From Streptomyces sp. f51 (GTDB taxonomy: Bacteria > Actinomycetota > Actinomycetes > Streptomycetales > Streptomycetaceae): a stretch of DNA of 64,000 nt. Position 1 is the stretch's first letter. Every line of letters starts with the position of its first letter. The notes beneath the pieces are model-generated. The model searched no databases. It was not told the origin of the DNA and was given only the letters and a program-made list of their open reading frames with translations. Below, piece after piece: positions 54,217 to 62,615 of this stretch. Both the position numbers and the translations under genes were made by a program. The stretch covers positions 4,125,001-4,189,000 of the forward strand of contig NZ_CP149798.1 in the NCBI RefSeq assembly GCF_037940415.1, in the 5' to 3' direction.

Positions 54217-54302
54217 CCGCCGAGAACGTCGTCGGCCTGATCGTGGCCGTCGCCCTGCTGGGCTATCTCGTCCTCGCCCTCCTCTTCCCGGAGAGGTTCT
54301 GA
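54213..54302 (+). CDS. kdpF: KdpF, small subunit of the Kdp potassium ATPase
   Basis: A 29-residue single-span peptide (VTAENVVGLIVAVALLGYL onward, ending LLFPERF). This is the usual actinobacterial KdpF, which stabilises the KdpABC complex in the membrane. GTG 54213 overlaps the preceding short frame. kdpA follows after eight bases. Confidence 0.9.
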   Translation: MTAENVVGLIVAVALLGYLVLALLFPERF

Positions 54303-54310
54303 GCACCGAT

Positions 54311-55975
54311 ATGAGTCCCGTCCTCGCGGGCGTGCTCCAGCTGCTGGCCCTGGTCGCCGCGCTGGCCCTCGTCCACCGCCCCCTCGGCGACTACATGGCC
54401 GGGGTCTACTCCTCCCGCAGACATCTGCGCGCCGAGAAGTGGATCTACAAGGCCATCGGCGCCGACCCGGACACGCAGATGCGCTGGCCCGCCTATCTGC
54501 GCGGTGTCCTGGCCTTCTCCGCCGTCAGTGTCCTCTTCCTGTACGTCCTCCAGCGGGTCCAGGGCCATCTGCCGGGCTCCCTCGGCTTCCGGTCCATCGA
54601 CCCGGACCAGGCGTTCAACACGGCCGCCTCGTTCGTGACGAACACCGACTGGCAGTCGTACTACGGCGAGCAGGCCATGGGCCACGTCGTGCAGACCGCC
54701 GGTCTGGCCGTGCAGAACTTCGTCTCCGCGGCCGTGGGTATCGCGGTGGCCGTGGCCCTCGTCCGCGGCTTCGCCCGGTCCCGTACCGGTGAACTGGGCA
54801 ACTTCTGGGCGGACCTGGTGCGCGGTGTCGTACGCGTCCTGCTGCCGCTGTCCCTCGTCGCCGCGGTCGTCCTGGTGGCGTGCGGGGCGATCCAGAACTT
54901 CTCCGGCATCCACGAGGTCGGTCAGTTCATGGGCGGCTCGCAGCAGTGGAACGGCGGCGCGGTCGCCTCGCAGGAGGCCGTCAAGGAACTGGGCACCAAC
55001 GGCGGCGGCTACTTCAACGCCAACAGCGCCCATCCCTTCGAGAACCCGACCCCGTTCTCGAACCTCTTCGAGATCTTCCTGATCCTGGTGATCCCGTTCT
55101 CCCTGACCCGTACCTTCGGCGTGATGGCCGGCTCGGTGAAGCAGGGCTACGCGATCCTCGCCGCGATGGTCACCATCTGGATCGGCTTCACCGCGCTGAT
55201 GATGTGGACCGAGTTCAGTCACCACGGTCCCGCGCTCCAGGCCGCGGGCGGGGCGATGGAGGGCAAGGAGACCCGCTTCGGCGTCGGCGGCTCGTCGATC
55301 TTCGCGGTGGCGACGACCCTGACCTCGACCGGCGCGGTGGACTCCTTCCACTCTTCGTTCACCGGACTGGGCGGCGGCATCACCATGCTGGGCATGCAGC
55401 TCGGCGAGATCGCGCCCGGCGGCACCGGATCCGGCCTCTACGGCATGCTGATCATGGCGGTCATCGCGGTGTTCATCGCCGGTCTGATGGTCGGCCGCAC
55501 CCCCGAGTACCTGGGCAAGAAGATCGGCACCCGCGAGATCAAGTTCGCGGCCCTCTACATCCTCGTCACCCCGGCGCTGGTGCTCGTCTTCACCGCCGCG
55601 GCGACGGCCCTGCCCACCCCGGGGCACTCGACGCTCAACTCCGGCGCGCACGGGTTCTCCGAGATCCTCTACGCCTACACCTCGGGCGCCAACAACAACG
55701 GCTCGGCCTTCGCCGGTCTGAACGCCGACACCCAGTGGTTCAACACCACCATCGGGCTGGCCATGCTGCTCGGCCGCTTCCTGCCGATGGTGTTCGTCCT
55801 CGCGCTGGCCGGCTCGCTCGCCGGGCAGCGGCCGGTCCCGGCGACCGCGGGCACCCTGCGCACCGAGAAACCGCTGTTCACCGGGCTCCTGGTGGGCGCG
55901 GTCCTGATCGTCACCGGACTGACCTACTTCCCGGCCCTCGCCCTGGGCCCGCTGGCCGAGGGGCTGGCGTCATGA
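54311..55975 (+). CDS. kdpA: KdpA, potassium-binding channel subunit
   Basis: A 554-residue membrane subunit of the high-affinity potassium ATPase, related to KtrB/TrkH channels. Selectivity-filter regions include FVTNTDWQSYYGEQ, ELGTNGGGYFNANSAHPFENP, and TSGANNNGSAFAGLN. ATG 54311. Its TGA overlaps the kdpB start. Length is normal and no damage is seen. Confidence 0.97.
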   Translation: MSPVLAGVLQLLALVAALALVHRPLGDYMAGVYSSRRHLRAEKWIYKAIGADPDTQMRWPAYLRGVLAFSAVSVLFLYVLQRVQGHLPGSLGFRSIDPDQAFNTAASFVTNTDWQSYYGEQAMGHVVQTAGLAVQNFVSAAVGIAVAVALVRGFARSRTGELGNFWADLVRGVVRVLLPLSLVAAVVLVACGAIQNFSGIHEVGQFMGGSQQWNGGAVASQEAVKELGTNGGGYFNANSAHPFENPTPFSNLFEIFLILVIPFSLTRTFGVMAGSVKQGYAILAAMVTIWIGFTALMMWTEFSHHGPALQAAGGAMEGKETRFGVGGSSIFAVATTLTSTGAVDSFHSSFTGLGGGITMLGMQLGEIAPGGTGSGLYGMLIMAVIAVFIAGLMVGRTPEYLGKKIGTREIKFAALYILVTPALVLVFTAAATALPTPGHSTLNSGAHGFSEILYAYTSGANNNGSAFAGLNADTQWFNTTIGLAMLLGRFLPMVFVLALAGSLAGQRPVPATAGTLRTEKPLFTGLLVGAVLIVTGLTYFPALALGPLAEGLAS

Positions 55976-58107
55976 CCACTCGTACCGAGAACCCAGAGGA
56001 CGCGATGTCCACACTCACCCCGGCCCGGGCACCGCACAGCGATGTGCCGACCGGCCACAAGGACGAAGGAAGGGTCGGCGCGGGCCTGTTCGACGTCCGC
56101 CGGCTCGTCACCTCCCTGCCGGAGGCCGTCCGCAAGCTCGACCCGCGGGTGATGGTCAAGTCGCCCGTCATGTTCGTCGTCCTCGTCGGCTCGGTGCTGA
56201 CGACCGTGTTCTCCTTCGAGAACCCGGGCGACTGGTTCGGCTGGGCGATCAGCGCCTGGCTGTGGCTCACCGTCGTCTTCGCCAACCTGGCGGAGGCGGT
56301 GGCCGAGGGGCGCGGCAAGGCGCAGGCGGACACCCTGCGCAGGGCCAAGACCGACACGGTCGCCCGCCGGCTCTCCCCGGACGGCGGCCCCGAGGAGGAG
56401 GTGCCCGGGACCGCACTGCGCGTCGGCGACCTCGTCGTCTGCGAGGCGGGCGACATCATCCCCGGCGACGGTGACGTCGTCGAGGGCGTCGCGTCCGTCG
56501 ACGAGTCGGCCATCACCGGCGAGTCGGCGCCGGTCATCCGGGAGTCGGGCGGCGACCGCTCGGCCGTCACCGGAGGCACGAAGGTCCTCTCCGACCGCAT
56601 CGTCGTCAAGATCACGACGAAGCCGGGTGAGACCTTCATCGACCGGATGATCGCCCTGGTCGAGGGCGCGGCCCGGCAGAAGACGCCCAACGAGATCGCG
56701 TTGAACATCCTTCTCGCGTCCCTGACCGTCGCCTTCCTGCTCGCCGTGGCCACCCTGCCGCCGTTCGCCGACCGCGCCGGCACGCATCTGACGATGGTCG
56801 TCCTGGTGGCCCTGCTGGTCTGCCTGATCCCGACCACCATCGGCGCGCTGCTCTCCGCGATCGGCATAGCCGGCATGGACCGGCTGGTGCAGCGCAACGT
56901 GCTCGCCATGTCGGGGCGGGCCGTCGAGGCCGCCGGTGACGTCTCGACCCTGCTGCTGGACAAGACCGGCACGATCACGCTCGGCAACCGGCAGGCCGCC
57001 GAGTTCGTCCCGGTGAGCGGCGCCACCGAGGCCGAGGTCGCCGACGCCGCCCAGCTCTCCTCGCTGGCCGACGAGACTCCCGAGGGCCGCTCGATCGTCG
57101 TCCTGGCGAAGGAGGGGTACGGGCTGCGCGAGCGCCACCAGGGCGAACTCGAAGACGCCGAGTGGATCGCCTTCACCGCCCAGACCCGGATGTCCGGCGT
57201 CGACACCGGGGGCCGGAGGGTCCGCAAGGGCGCGGCCGGTTCGGTCGTCGCCTGGGTCCGGGAGCGCGGCGGCGAGGTCCCGGCCGAGGCCGGCACCCTC
57301 ACGGACCGGATCTCCGCGGCGGGCGGCACCCCGCTGCTCGTGGCCGTCGAGGACGTCCGCGGCGCCCGGGTCCTCGGCGTGATCCACCTCAAGGACGTCG
57401 TCAAGGACGGCATGCGGGAACGGTTCGACGAGCTGCGGCGCATGGGCATCAAGACCGTCATGATCACGGGCGACAACCCGCTGACCGCCAAGGCCATCGC
57501 CGAGGAGGCGGGTGTCGACGACTTCCTCGCCGAGGCCACCCCCGAGGACAAGATGGCGCTGATCAAGCGGGAACAGGCCGGCGGCAAGCTCGTCGCGATG
57601 ACCGGCGACGGCACCAACGACGCCCCCGCGCTCGCCCAGGCCGACGTGGGCGTGGCCATGAACACCGGGACCTCGGCCGCCAAGGAGGCCGGGAACATGG
57701 TGGACCTGGACTCCAACCCCACCAAGCTCATCGAGATCGTCGAGATCGGCAAGCAACTGCTCATCACCCGGGGCGCGTTGACGACGTTCTCCATCGCCAA
57801 CGACGTCGCCAAGTACTTCGCGATCATCCCGGCGCTGTTCGCCGCGGTCTACCCGGGCCTGGACAGGCTCAACATCATGCGCCTGTCCTCGCCCGACTCC
57901 GCGATCCTCTCCGCGGTCGTCTTCAACGCCCTGATCATCATCGCGCTGGTGCCCCTCGCCCTGCGCGGAGTGCGCTACCGGCCGGTCAGCGCCGACCGGC
58001 TGCTGCGGCGCAACCTCGGGATCTACGGCCTGGGCGGTCTGATCGCGCCCTTCGTCGGCATCAAGCTCATCGACCTGATCGTCTCCCTCATCCCCGGAAT
58101 CGGCTGA
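55972..58107 (+). CDS. kdpB: KdpB, P-type ATPase subunit
   Basis: A 711-residue P-type ATPase that energises potassium uptake. The phosphorylated aspartate is in LLLDKTGTITLGN; other marks are SAITGESAPVIRESGGD, MITGDNPLTAKAIAEEAG, and MTGDGTNDAPALAQADVGVA. An N-terminal extension of about 40 residues before the first span is variable; ATG 56005 is an alternative start, but ATG 55972 gives the ATGA overlap with kdpA. kdpC follows after three bases. Confidence 0.97.
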   Translation: MTTRTENPEDAMSTLTPARAPHSDVPTGHKDEGRVGAGLFDVRRLVTSLPEAVRKLDPRVMVKSPVMFVVLVGSVLTTVFSFENPGDWFGWAISAWLWLTVVFANLAEAVAEGRGKAQADTLRRAKTDTVARRLSPDGGPEEEVPGTALRVGDLVVCEAGDIIPGDGDVVEGVASVDESAITGESAPVIRESGGDRSAVTGGTKVLSDRIVVKITTKPGETFIDRMIALVEGAARQKTPNEIALNILLASLTVAFLLAVATLPPFADRAGTHLTMVVLVALLVCLIPTTIGALLSAIGIAGMDRLVQRNVLAMSGRAVEAAGDVSTLLLDKTGTITLGNRQAAEFVPVSGATEAEVADAAQLSSLADETPEGRSIVVLAKEGYGLRERHQGELEDAEWIAFTAQTRMSGVDTGGRRVRKGAAGSVVAWVRERGGEVPAEAGTLTDRISAAGGTPLLVAVEDVRGARVLGVIHLKDVVKDGMRERFDELRRMGIKTVMITGDNPLTAKAIAEEAGVDDFLAEATPEDKMALIKREQAGGKLVAMTGDGTNDAPALAQADVGVAMNTGTSAAKEAGNMVDLDSNPTKLIEIVEIGKQLLITRGALTTFSIANDVAKYFAIIPALFAAVYPGLDRLNIMRLSSPDSAILSAVVFNALIIIALVPLALRGVRYRPVSADRLLRRNLGIYGLGGLIAPFVGIKLIDLIVSLIPGIG

Positions 58108-58110
58108 CCA

Positions 58111-58779
58111 ATGAACAACTCGGTTACGAACACCGCCCGGTTGCTGTGGGCCGGACTGCGCGCGCTTCTCGTGCTCACCCTGGTGACGGGCGTGATCTAC
58201 CCGCTCGCCGTCACAGGGGTGGCGCAGGGGCTGTTCAACGGCAAGGCGAACGGCTCCGAGATCAAGGCGGACGGCAAGGTCGTCGGCTCCTCCCTCATCG
58301 GGCAGTCGTACGACCTGCCGCTGAAGAAGGGACAGGAGACCGCCGACCCGGACCTGAAGTGGTTCCAGGGCCGTCCGGCGAACGGCCTGGGGACCAACGG
58401 CGTCAACACGCAGTACGAGCTGCTTCTGTCCGGCGCCACCAACCTCGCCGCCGACAGCGAGGTCCTGGCCAAGCAGGTCGAGGCCGCCAACGCCGCCGTC
58501 GTCCGGGACAACTCGGTCCCCGGCCACCCGGTCAGGCCCTCGGACGTGCCCGCCGACGCCGTCACCTCCTCCGGCTCCGGCCTCGACCCGGACATCTCCC
58601 CGCGGTACGCGGACCTCCAGGTGCGCCGGGTCGCCGAGAAGAACGGTCTGACGGTGGCGGCGGTACGGAAGCTGGTCGAGGAGCACACCGAGGGCCGGAC
58701 CCTCGGCTTCATCGGCGAACCGCGGGTCGGCGTCCTCGGACTCAACATCGCCCTCAAGGCCCTCGCGGCCAAGGGCTGA
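58111..58779 (+). CDS. kdpC: KdpC, stabilising subunit
   Basis: A 222-residue KdpC with one N-terminal span (LRALLVLTLVTGVIYPLAVTG) and an outer domain with SSLIGQSYD, FQGRPAN and the conserved SGSGLDPDISPRYADLQVRR. It completes kdpFABC. No kdpD or kdpE follows: the next gene is leftward and unrelated, so the usual sensor pair is encoded elsewhere or replaced. Confidence 0.95.
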   Translation: MNNSVTNTARLLWAGLRALLVLTLVTGVIYPLAVTGVAQGLFNGKANGSEIKADGKVVGSSLIGQSYDLPLKKGQETADPDLKWFQGRPANGLGTNGVNTQYELLLSGATNLAADSEVLAKQVEAANAAVVRDNSVPGHPVRPSDVPADAVTSSGSGLDPDISPRYADLQVRRVAEKNGLTVAAVRKLVEEHTEGRTLGFIGEPRVGVLGLNIALKALAAKG

Positions 58780-58792
58780 CGGGTCCGCTCAC

Positions 58793-58825
58793 GGCGGGCG
58801 GACGCGGCTCCCGCAGCCGCCCGCC
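58793..58825. terminator. bidirectional terminator between kdpC and the sortase gene
   Basis: ggcgggcgg (58793-58801) pairs with ccgcccgcc (58817-58825) around a 15-base loop, in the short gap between convergent genes. Confidence 0.7.
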
Positions 58826-58832
58826 CGCCGGA

Positions 58833-59567
58833 TCAGACGAGGTGGGCGAAGACCACCAGGTTGTCGGTGTAGTCCTTGACCGTACGGTCGTAGGTGCCGG
58901 CGCAGGTGATGAGACGGACCTCGGCGTCGGGAGTGTCGGCGTACACCCGGTCGTCGGGGAACGCGTCCTTCGCGAAGGTCTCCGCGCTGTCGACGACGAA
59001 GGAGGCGGTCCGGCCGTCGGACCGCTCGACGCTGAACTTGTCGCCCTTCTTCAGATCGCCGAGACCGGCGAACACGGCGGCGGAGGTCTTCGTGTCGACG
59101 TGTCCGGCGATGATCGCCGCGCCCGCCTCACCGGGTGAGACGCCGTTGGCGTACCAGCCGACCAGGTTCGTGTCGTTCGCGGGCGGGGGCTGGAGCTTGC
59201 CCGTGGAGTCCAGGGAGAGTTCGGTGAAGGGCGCGTCCACCGAGATCTTCGGAATGAGCAGCCGGGTCGGCTCGGCGCGCGGGAGGTGCCGCGCCGCCGG
59301 GCGGTCGTTCGAGGGCGAGGCCGAGGACACGGGCACGCGCGCGTGCCCGGGAGCGGCCGCCGCGGGGGCGGTGGGGGAGGGACCTGAAGGTTCGTCCTGG
59401 CGGTGGAGCACGTTGGTGGCCACCAGGACCGCGATGCCGGCGCACCACACGACCCAGGTCGCGCGGCGCCGGAAGGACCGCTCGGGTGACGTCGTGGGGG
59501 TCTCGGCGGGATTGGCGGGATCGGCGGGATCGGCGGGATCGGCGGGAGAGGACGACCGGGCTGCCAT
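58833..59567 (-). CDS. class F sortase
   Basis: A 244-residue membrane-anchored transpeptidase. One N-terminal span (about 35-52) follows a basic, Asp-Pro-Ala repeat leader. The catalytic histidine is in IIAGHVDTK and the cysteine in VRLITCAGTYD, with an Arg soon after, the class F order. It cleaves a C-terminal sorting signal of a surface protein. ATG 59567 has GAGGTGG upstream. The secreted protein gene just upstream on the same strand is its likely substrate. Confidence 0.9.
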   Translation of the reverse strand: MAARSSSPADPADPADPANPAETPTTSPERSFRRRATWVVWCAGIAVLVATNVLHRQDEPSGPSPTAPAAAAPGHARVPVSSASPSNDRPAARHLPRAEPTRLLIPKISVDAPFTELSLDSTGKLQPPPANDTNLVGWYANGVSPGEAGAAIIAGHVDTKTSAAVFAGLGDLKKGDKFSVERSDGRTASFVVDSAETFAKDAFPDDRVYADTPDAEVRLITCAGTYDRTVKDYTDNLVVFAHLV

Positions 59568-59634
59568 CGGGCACCACCTCATCGGGGCAGCGGAGCGGAC
59601 TGGGTGACAACAACAAGTGCGGCAACAGAGTCAG

Positions 59635-59706
59635 CAGAAGCAGAAGCAGAAGCAGAAGCAGAAGCATCAGGAGCGGTAGGAGCGGTAGGAGCGGTAGGAG
59701 CGGCAG
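59635..59706. repeat. two adjoining short tandem repeats
   Basis: cagaag occurs five times at 59635-59664, then gagcggtag four times (last one changed) at 59671-59706. It lies between the candidate substrate gene and the sortase gene. In the leftward transcript the stretch is C- and T-rich and poor in G. Confidence 0.85.
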
Positions 59707-59824
59707 AAGTGGCAGGAGAGGCGCGGGGAGCGGGAGAAGCGGGAGGAGCGGGAGGAGGAGGGGCCGGCCGGGCCGCCACGGGGTGAGGGGGTGGCGGCCC
59801 GGACCGCTATGTCGTCAGGCATGG

Positions 59825-60403
59825 TCAGGCCACACCACCCTGCGAGCTCCTACGGCGCAGCATGTACACGCCCGCGGCCGCGAGGCCGAGGACCCCGACG
59901 CCACCGGCCGTCACGCCGGACGACGTGGCGAGACCGCCGCCACCCGTGTGCATGCCGCCGTGGGGCTTCTCCTCGGACTCCTTGCCGCTCGAGTCCCACG
60001 AGCCCTTGTCCGAGCCGGAGTCCCAGGAGCCGCTGCCGTGGTCGGAGCTGGAGGAGTCCTTGTCCTTGTAGGTCTCCGGGTCGTACTTCTTGTCGCCCTT
60101 CGAGGAGTCGTCCGTCTTGATGGACATGAGCGCGCCGCCACCGGTGTGCACGCCGCCCTCAGGCTTCTCGTGGTGCCAGCTGGGCTTGCCGTGGTCGCTG
60201 TCGTCCTTGCCGTGCTCCTGGCCGTAGCCGGAGTCGTCGTGCTCCTTGCCGTAGCCGGAGTCGTCGTGGCCCTTGGTGGAGGAGGAAGAGGAGGAGTCGC
60301 TGTGGTCCCAGTCGCCGGCCGTGGCGGCGTACGCCCCCGGGGCGGCGATCGCGAGAGCGGCGGTGGCCGTGGCGGCGGCCAGGAGCATGCGGGCAGATCG
60401 CAT
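59825..60403 (-). CDS. secreted, wall-anchored-type protein; candidate sortase substrate
   Basis: A 192-residue exported protein. Signal peptide 1-26 ends AYAATAG. The mature part is Ser/Asp/His/Gly-rich with repeats (HDDSGYG twice). The C-terminus has the sorting-signal shape: a short motif, a hydrophobic span (166-182) and RRR. There is no LPxTG; instead KPxGG(V/M)HTGGG appears twice, at 80-90 and 146-156, the second just before GLATSSG and the span. ATG 60403. The sortase gene follows 257 bases downstream. Confidence 0.8.
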   Translation of the reverse strand: MRSARMLLAAATATAALAIAAPGAYAATAGDWDHSDSSSSSSTKGHDDSGYGKEHDDSGYGQEHGKDDSDHGKPSWHHEKPEGGVHTGGGALMSIKTDDSSKGDKKYDPETYKDKDSSSSDHGSGSWDSGSDKGSWDSSGKESEEKPHGGMHTGGGGLATSSGVTAGGVGVLGLAAAGVYMLRRRSSQGGVA

Positions 60404-60795
60404 TGTCGAAGTCCTTCCGTCAGACCGGGCAGCTGACCTCTTGTCAGCGGAAGAGAACCCGGTGCGACGTGATCAACCGTCAATCCGATGAGCGAAGCGC
60501 ACCACCCGGGGAGCGCACCCGGCCCAGGGCGAAGACCCCGCCCGCCGTACGGACCGACGGTCCGCAGGGGTCGGTCCGACGCCTCTGACCTGCCGGTTCG
60601 CCGCGTCCCTGCGGCGTGGGGCGATCCTGGACGGTGCTTCACGCATGACCCGATCGGCGGCGACACGTCTGCGTCACCGACTGCGCCGGGCGGGGTGCCA
60701 CCGTCAGATCCCGTTGCCCTGAAGGCTCTTGTCCAGAACGAGCCGGAGGTCGGCTGCCGTCACACTGATGATTCACGTCGTGAGGAGAGGCGATC
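60404..60795. other. divergent intergenic region
   Basis: About 390 bases between the leftward surface protein and the rightward SDR gene. It must hold both promoters. Open frames here are not convincing. No repeat or operator was recognised. Confidence 0.4.
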
Positions 60796-61533
60796 ATGGG
60801 CAGCGGACGGAAGATCACAGTGGTGACCGGCGGCAGCCGCGGTATCGGCGCGGCCGTCTGCCGGCGGCTGGCCCTGGAGGGCCATGACGTCGTCATCGGC
60901 TACCGGTCCGACCGCGAGGCCGCCGAGAAGGTGGCGCGCGCGGTCCAGGAGGCGGGCCGGCGTGCTCTGCCGGTGGCCGTGGACACCTCCGACCCCGCCG
61001 CGGTCGACGTGCTCTTCGACCGGGCGATCGCGGACCTCGGCCCGGTCACGGGACTGGTGAACAACGCGGGCGTCAGCGGCCCCAACGGACCGCTGGCCGA
61101 GGCGGACCCCGAGGGCATGCGGGACGCGCTCGGGGTCAACGTCCTCGGCTATCTGCTGTGCGCGCGCCGTGCCGTACGGGAGATGACCGCGTCCGGCGGG
61201 GGCGCGATCGTCAACATCTCGTCCGCGGCGGCGACCCTCGGCAGCCCGGGGGAGTACGTCCACTACGCGGCGGCGAAGGCGGCCGTCGACACCCTGACCG
61301 TCGGCCTGTCCAAGGAGGTCGCGGCCGACGGGATCCGCGTGAACGGGGTCGCCCCGGGTGTGGTGTGGACCGAGTTCCACGAGGATCCGCAGCGTCCGGC
61401 CCGGGTGGCGGCCACCGTCCCCATGGGCCGCGCGGGCCGGCCGGAGGAGATCTCCGGCGCGGTGGCCTGGCTTCTGTCGGACGACGCCTCGTACACGACG
61501 GGCACGGTCCTGCGGGTCGCGGGCGGACGCTGA
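60796..61533 (+). CDS. SDR-family oxidoreductase (FabG-like)
   Basis: A 245-residue short-chain dehydrogenase. VVTGGSRGIGAAVCRRLA binds the cofactor, LVNNAGVSGPNGPL follows, and the active site has Ser in IVNISSAAATLG with YVHYAAAKAAVD. It resembles glucose 1-dehydrogenase and FabG-type reductases; the substrate is unknown. ATG 60796 has gaggagagg upstream. It stands alone and ends at a shared terminator. Confidence 0.92.
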   Translation: MGSGRKITVVTGGSRGIGAAVCRRLALEGHDVVIGYRSDREAAEKVARAVQEAGRRALPVAVDTSDPAAVDVLFDRAIADLGPVTGLVNNAGVSGPNGPLAEADPEGMRDALGVNVLGYLLCARRAVREMTASGGGAIVNISSAAATLGSPGEYVHYAAAKAAVDTLTVGLSKEVAADGIRVNGVAPGVVWTEFHEDPQRPARVAATVPMGRAGRPEEISGAVAWLLSDDASYTTGTVLRVAGGR

Positions 61534-61554
61534 ACGGGGCCCGGGAACGCGAAA

Positions 61555-61576
61555 GGCGGGGTTCGAGAACCCCGCC
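61555..61576. terminator. bidirectional terminator after the SDR gene
   Basis: ggcggggttc (61555-61564) and gaaccccgcc (61567-61576) form a tight hairpin between the SDR gene and the convergent hypothetical gene. Confidence 0.75.
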
Positions 61577-61597
61577 CCTTGCCGTGGAGACCCCGGA

Positions 61598-62230
61598 TCA
61601 GGGCCACACCAGGCAGTACGGCTGGTGTCCCGCCTCGTGCAGGCGGTGGGAGAAGTCCTGCCACTCGTGCAGCAGCTGGTAGACGTTGAAGGCGTCGCGC
61701 GGGCCGCCGCGGTCCGGGACCGTGGACCAGATGAAGGCGGCCGCGCCCACGGCCTCCTCGCCTATGCCCCGCAGCGGGTCGACGACGGTCATCGGGAGCT
61801 TGACCACGGCGTAGTCGGGATGCAGGACGACGAGTTCGAGCGGCGGCACCTTGTTCAGGGGGACGCCTTCTATGCCGGTGAGGACCATCGCGGCCATCGT
61901 CTCCGGCTTGATCTTGGTGAACATGCCGTTCATGCCGAGTTCGTCGCCGCCGAGTTCTTCGGGGCGCATCGAGATCGGGACCCTGGCGGCCGTCGCGCCG
62001 TCCGGCGCGCCGAAATATTTGTACGTCACCCCCACTCGGCCACCATTCCCGCTCTCCGCCCGCAGTCGCTCGACCGCGCGATCGATCCGTTCGTCGGGGT
62101 CACCCTGCGAACCCTGTACCTGTCCGGCTCTCCCGGCCGCTTCCTCCGCCTCACGCCGGTGCTTCCCCCGCCGGGCACGCCGAGGGTTGAGGTCATCGGT
62201 CCCCTCGCCCAGTCCGCCACCGCGATGCAT
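61598..62230 (-). CDS. conserved-looking hypothetical protein
   Basis: A 210-residue soluble protein I do not recognise. A charged Arg/Glu N-terminus (1-60) precedes a folded part with VGVTYKYFGAPDG, RPEELGGDELGMNGMF and LVVLHPDYAVVKLPMTVVDP. There are no membrane spans or known catalytic motifs. ATG 62230 is preceded by ggtggagat; a longer frame upstream lacks supporting content. It is divergent from hemL. Confidence 0.65.
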   Translation of the reverse strand: MHRGGGLGEGTDDLNPRRARRGKHRREAEEAAGRAGQVQGSQGDPDERIDRAVERLRAESGNGGRVGVTYKYFGAPDGATAARVPISMRPEELGGDELGMNGMFTKIKPETMAAMVLTGIEGVPLNKVPPLELVVLHPDYAVVKLPMTVVDPLRGIGEEAVGAAAFIWSTVPDRGGPRDAFNVYQLLHEWQDFSHRLHEAGHQPYCLVWP

Positions 62231-62615
62231 ATCTCCACCCGACTGCTTTTCTAAGTCGCGCGACCCCCGCCACGCAACCCGATCATCGTGACAGTGACCT
62301 CCCCCACGGTCGCACGCCGAAACGTACGCCGAAACACCTGTCCGCGGGATCTTCGCGGCCCCTGAACACCGTCGTTCATGTGAGCTGTCCGTTCGTGCCC
62401 CAGTTTCGCAGATGGCCGGGGGAAGGAACCCGGTTGTCGTACCGGGCTCCGTCACACCGGCCCGGCGATGGCCGGGATCATTCCTTGTGAGGACCCGTAC
62501 GTCGGGCCGGGGCGGTCCGTTCACGGCGCCCCGCTGTTCCCCTCACGGCCCACCGGGGCCCCTGGCCTACTCTGAGAAGGTCACTAGCCCCCCGGAGTCG
62601 GAGACGTCGCAGGTC
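62231..62615. other. divergent intergenic region before hemL
   Basis: About 385 bases with the promoters of hemL and the hypothetical gene. A direct repeat acgccgaaac occurs at 62314 and 62326. No Rex-like palindrome is seen here, unlike at the rex-hem operon. Confidence 0.4.

Noticed and set aside
55924..58686. A 920-codon open frame antisense to kdpB and kdpC
   Set aside because: Arg/Gly/Asp-rich shadow frame caused by GC-rich codon use on the real strand; kdpB and kdpC are unmistakable.
59604..59786. A 60-residue frame of Glu-Ala and Gly-Ala-Val repeats
   Set aside because: It is a translation of the tandem repeats, with no ribosome-binding site.
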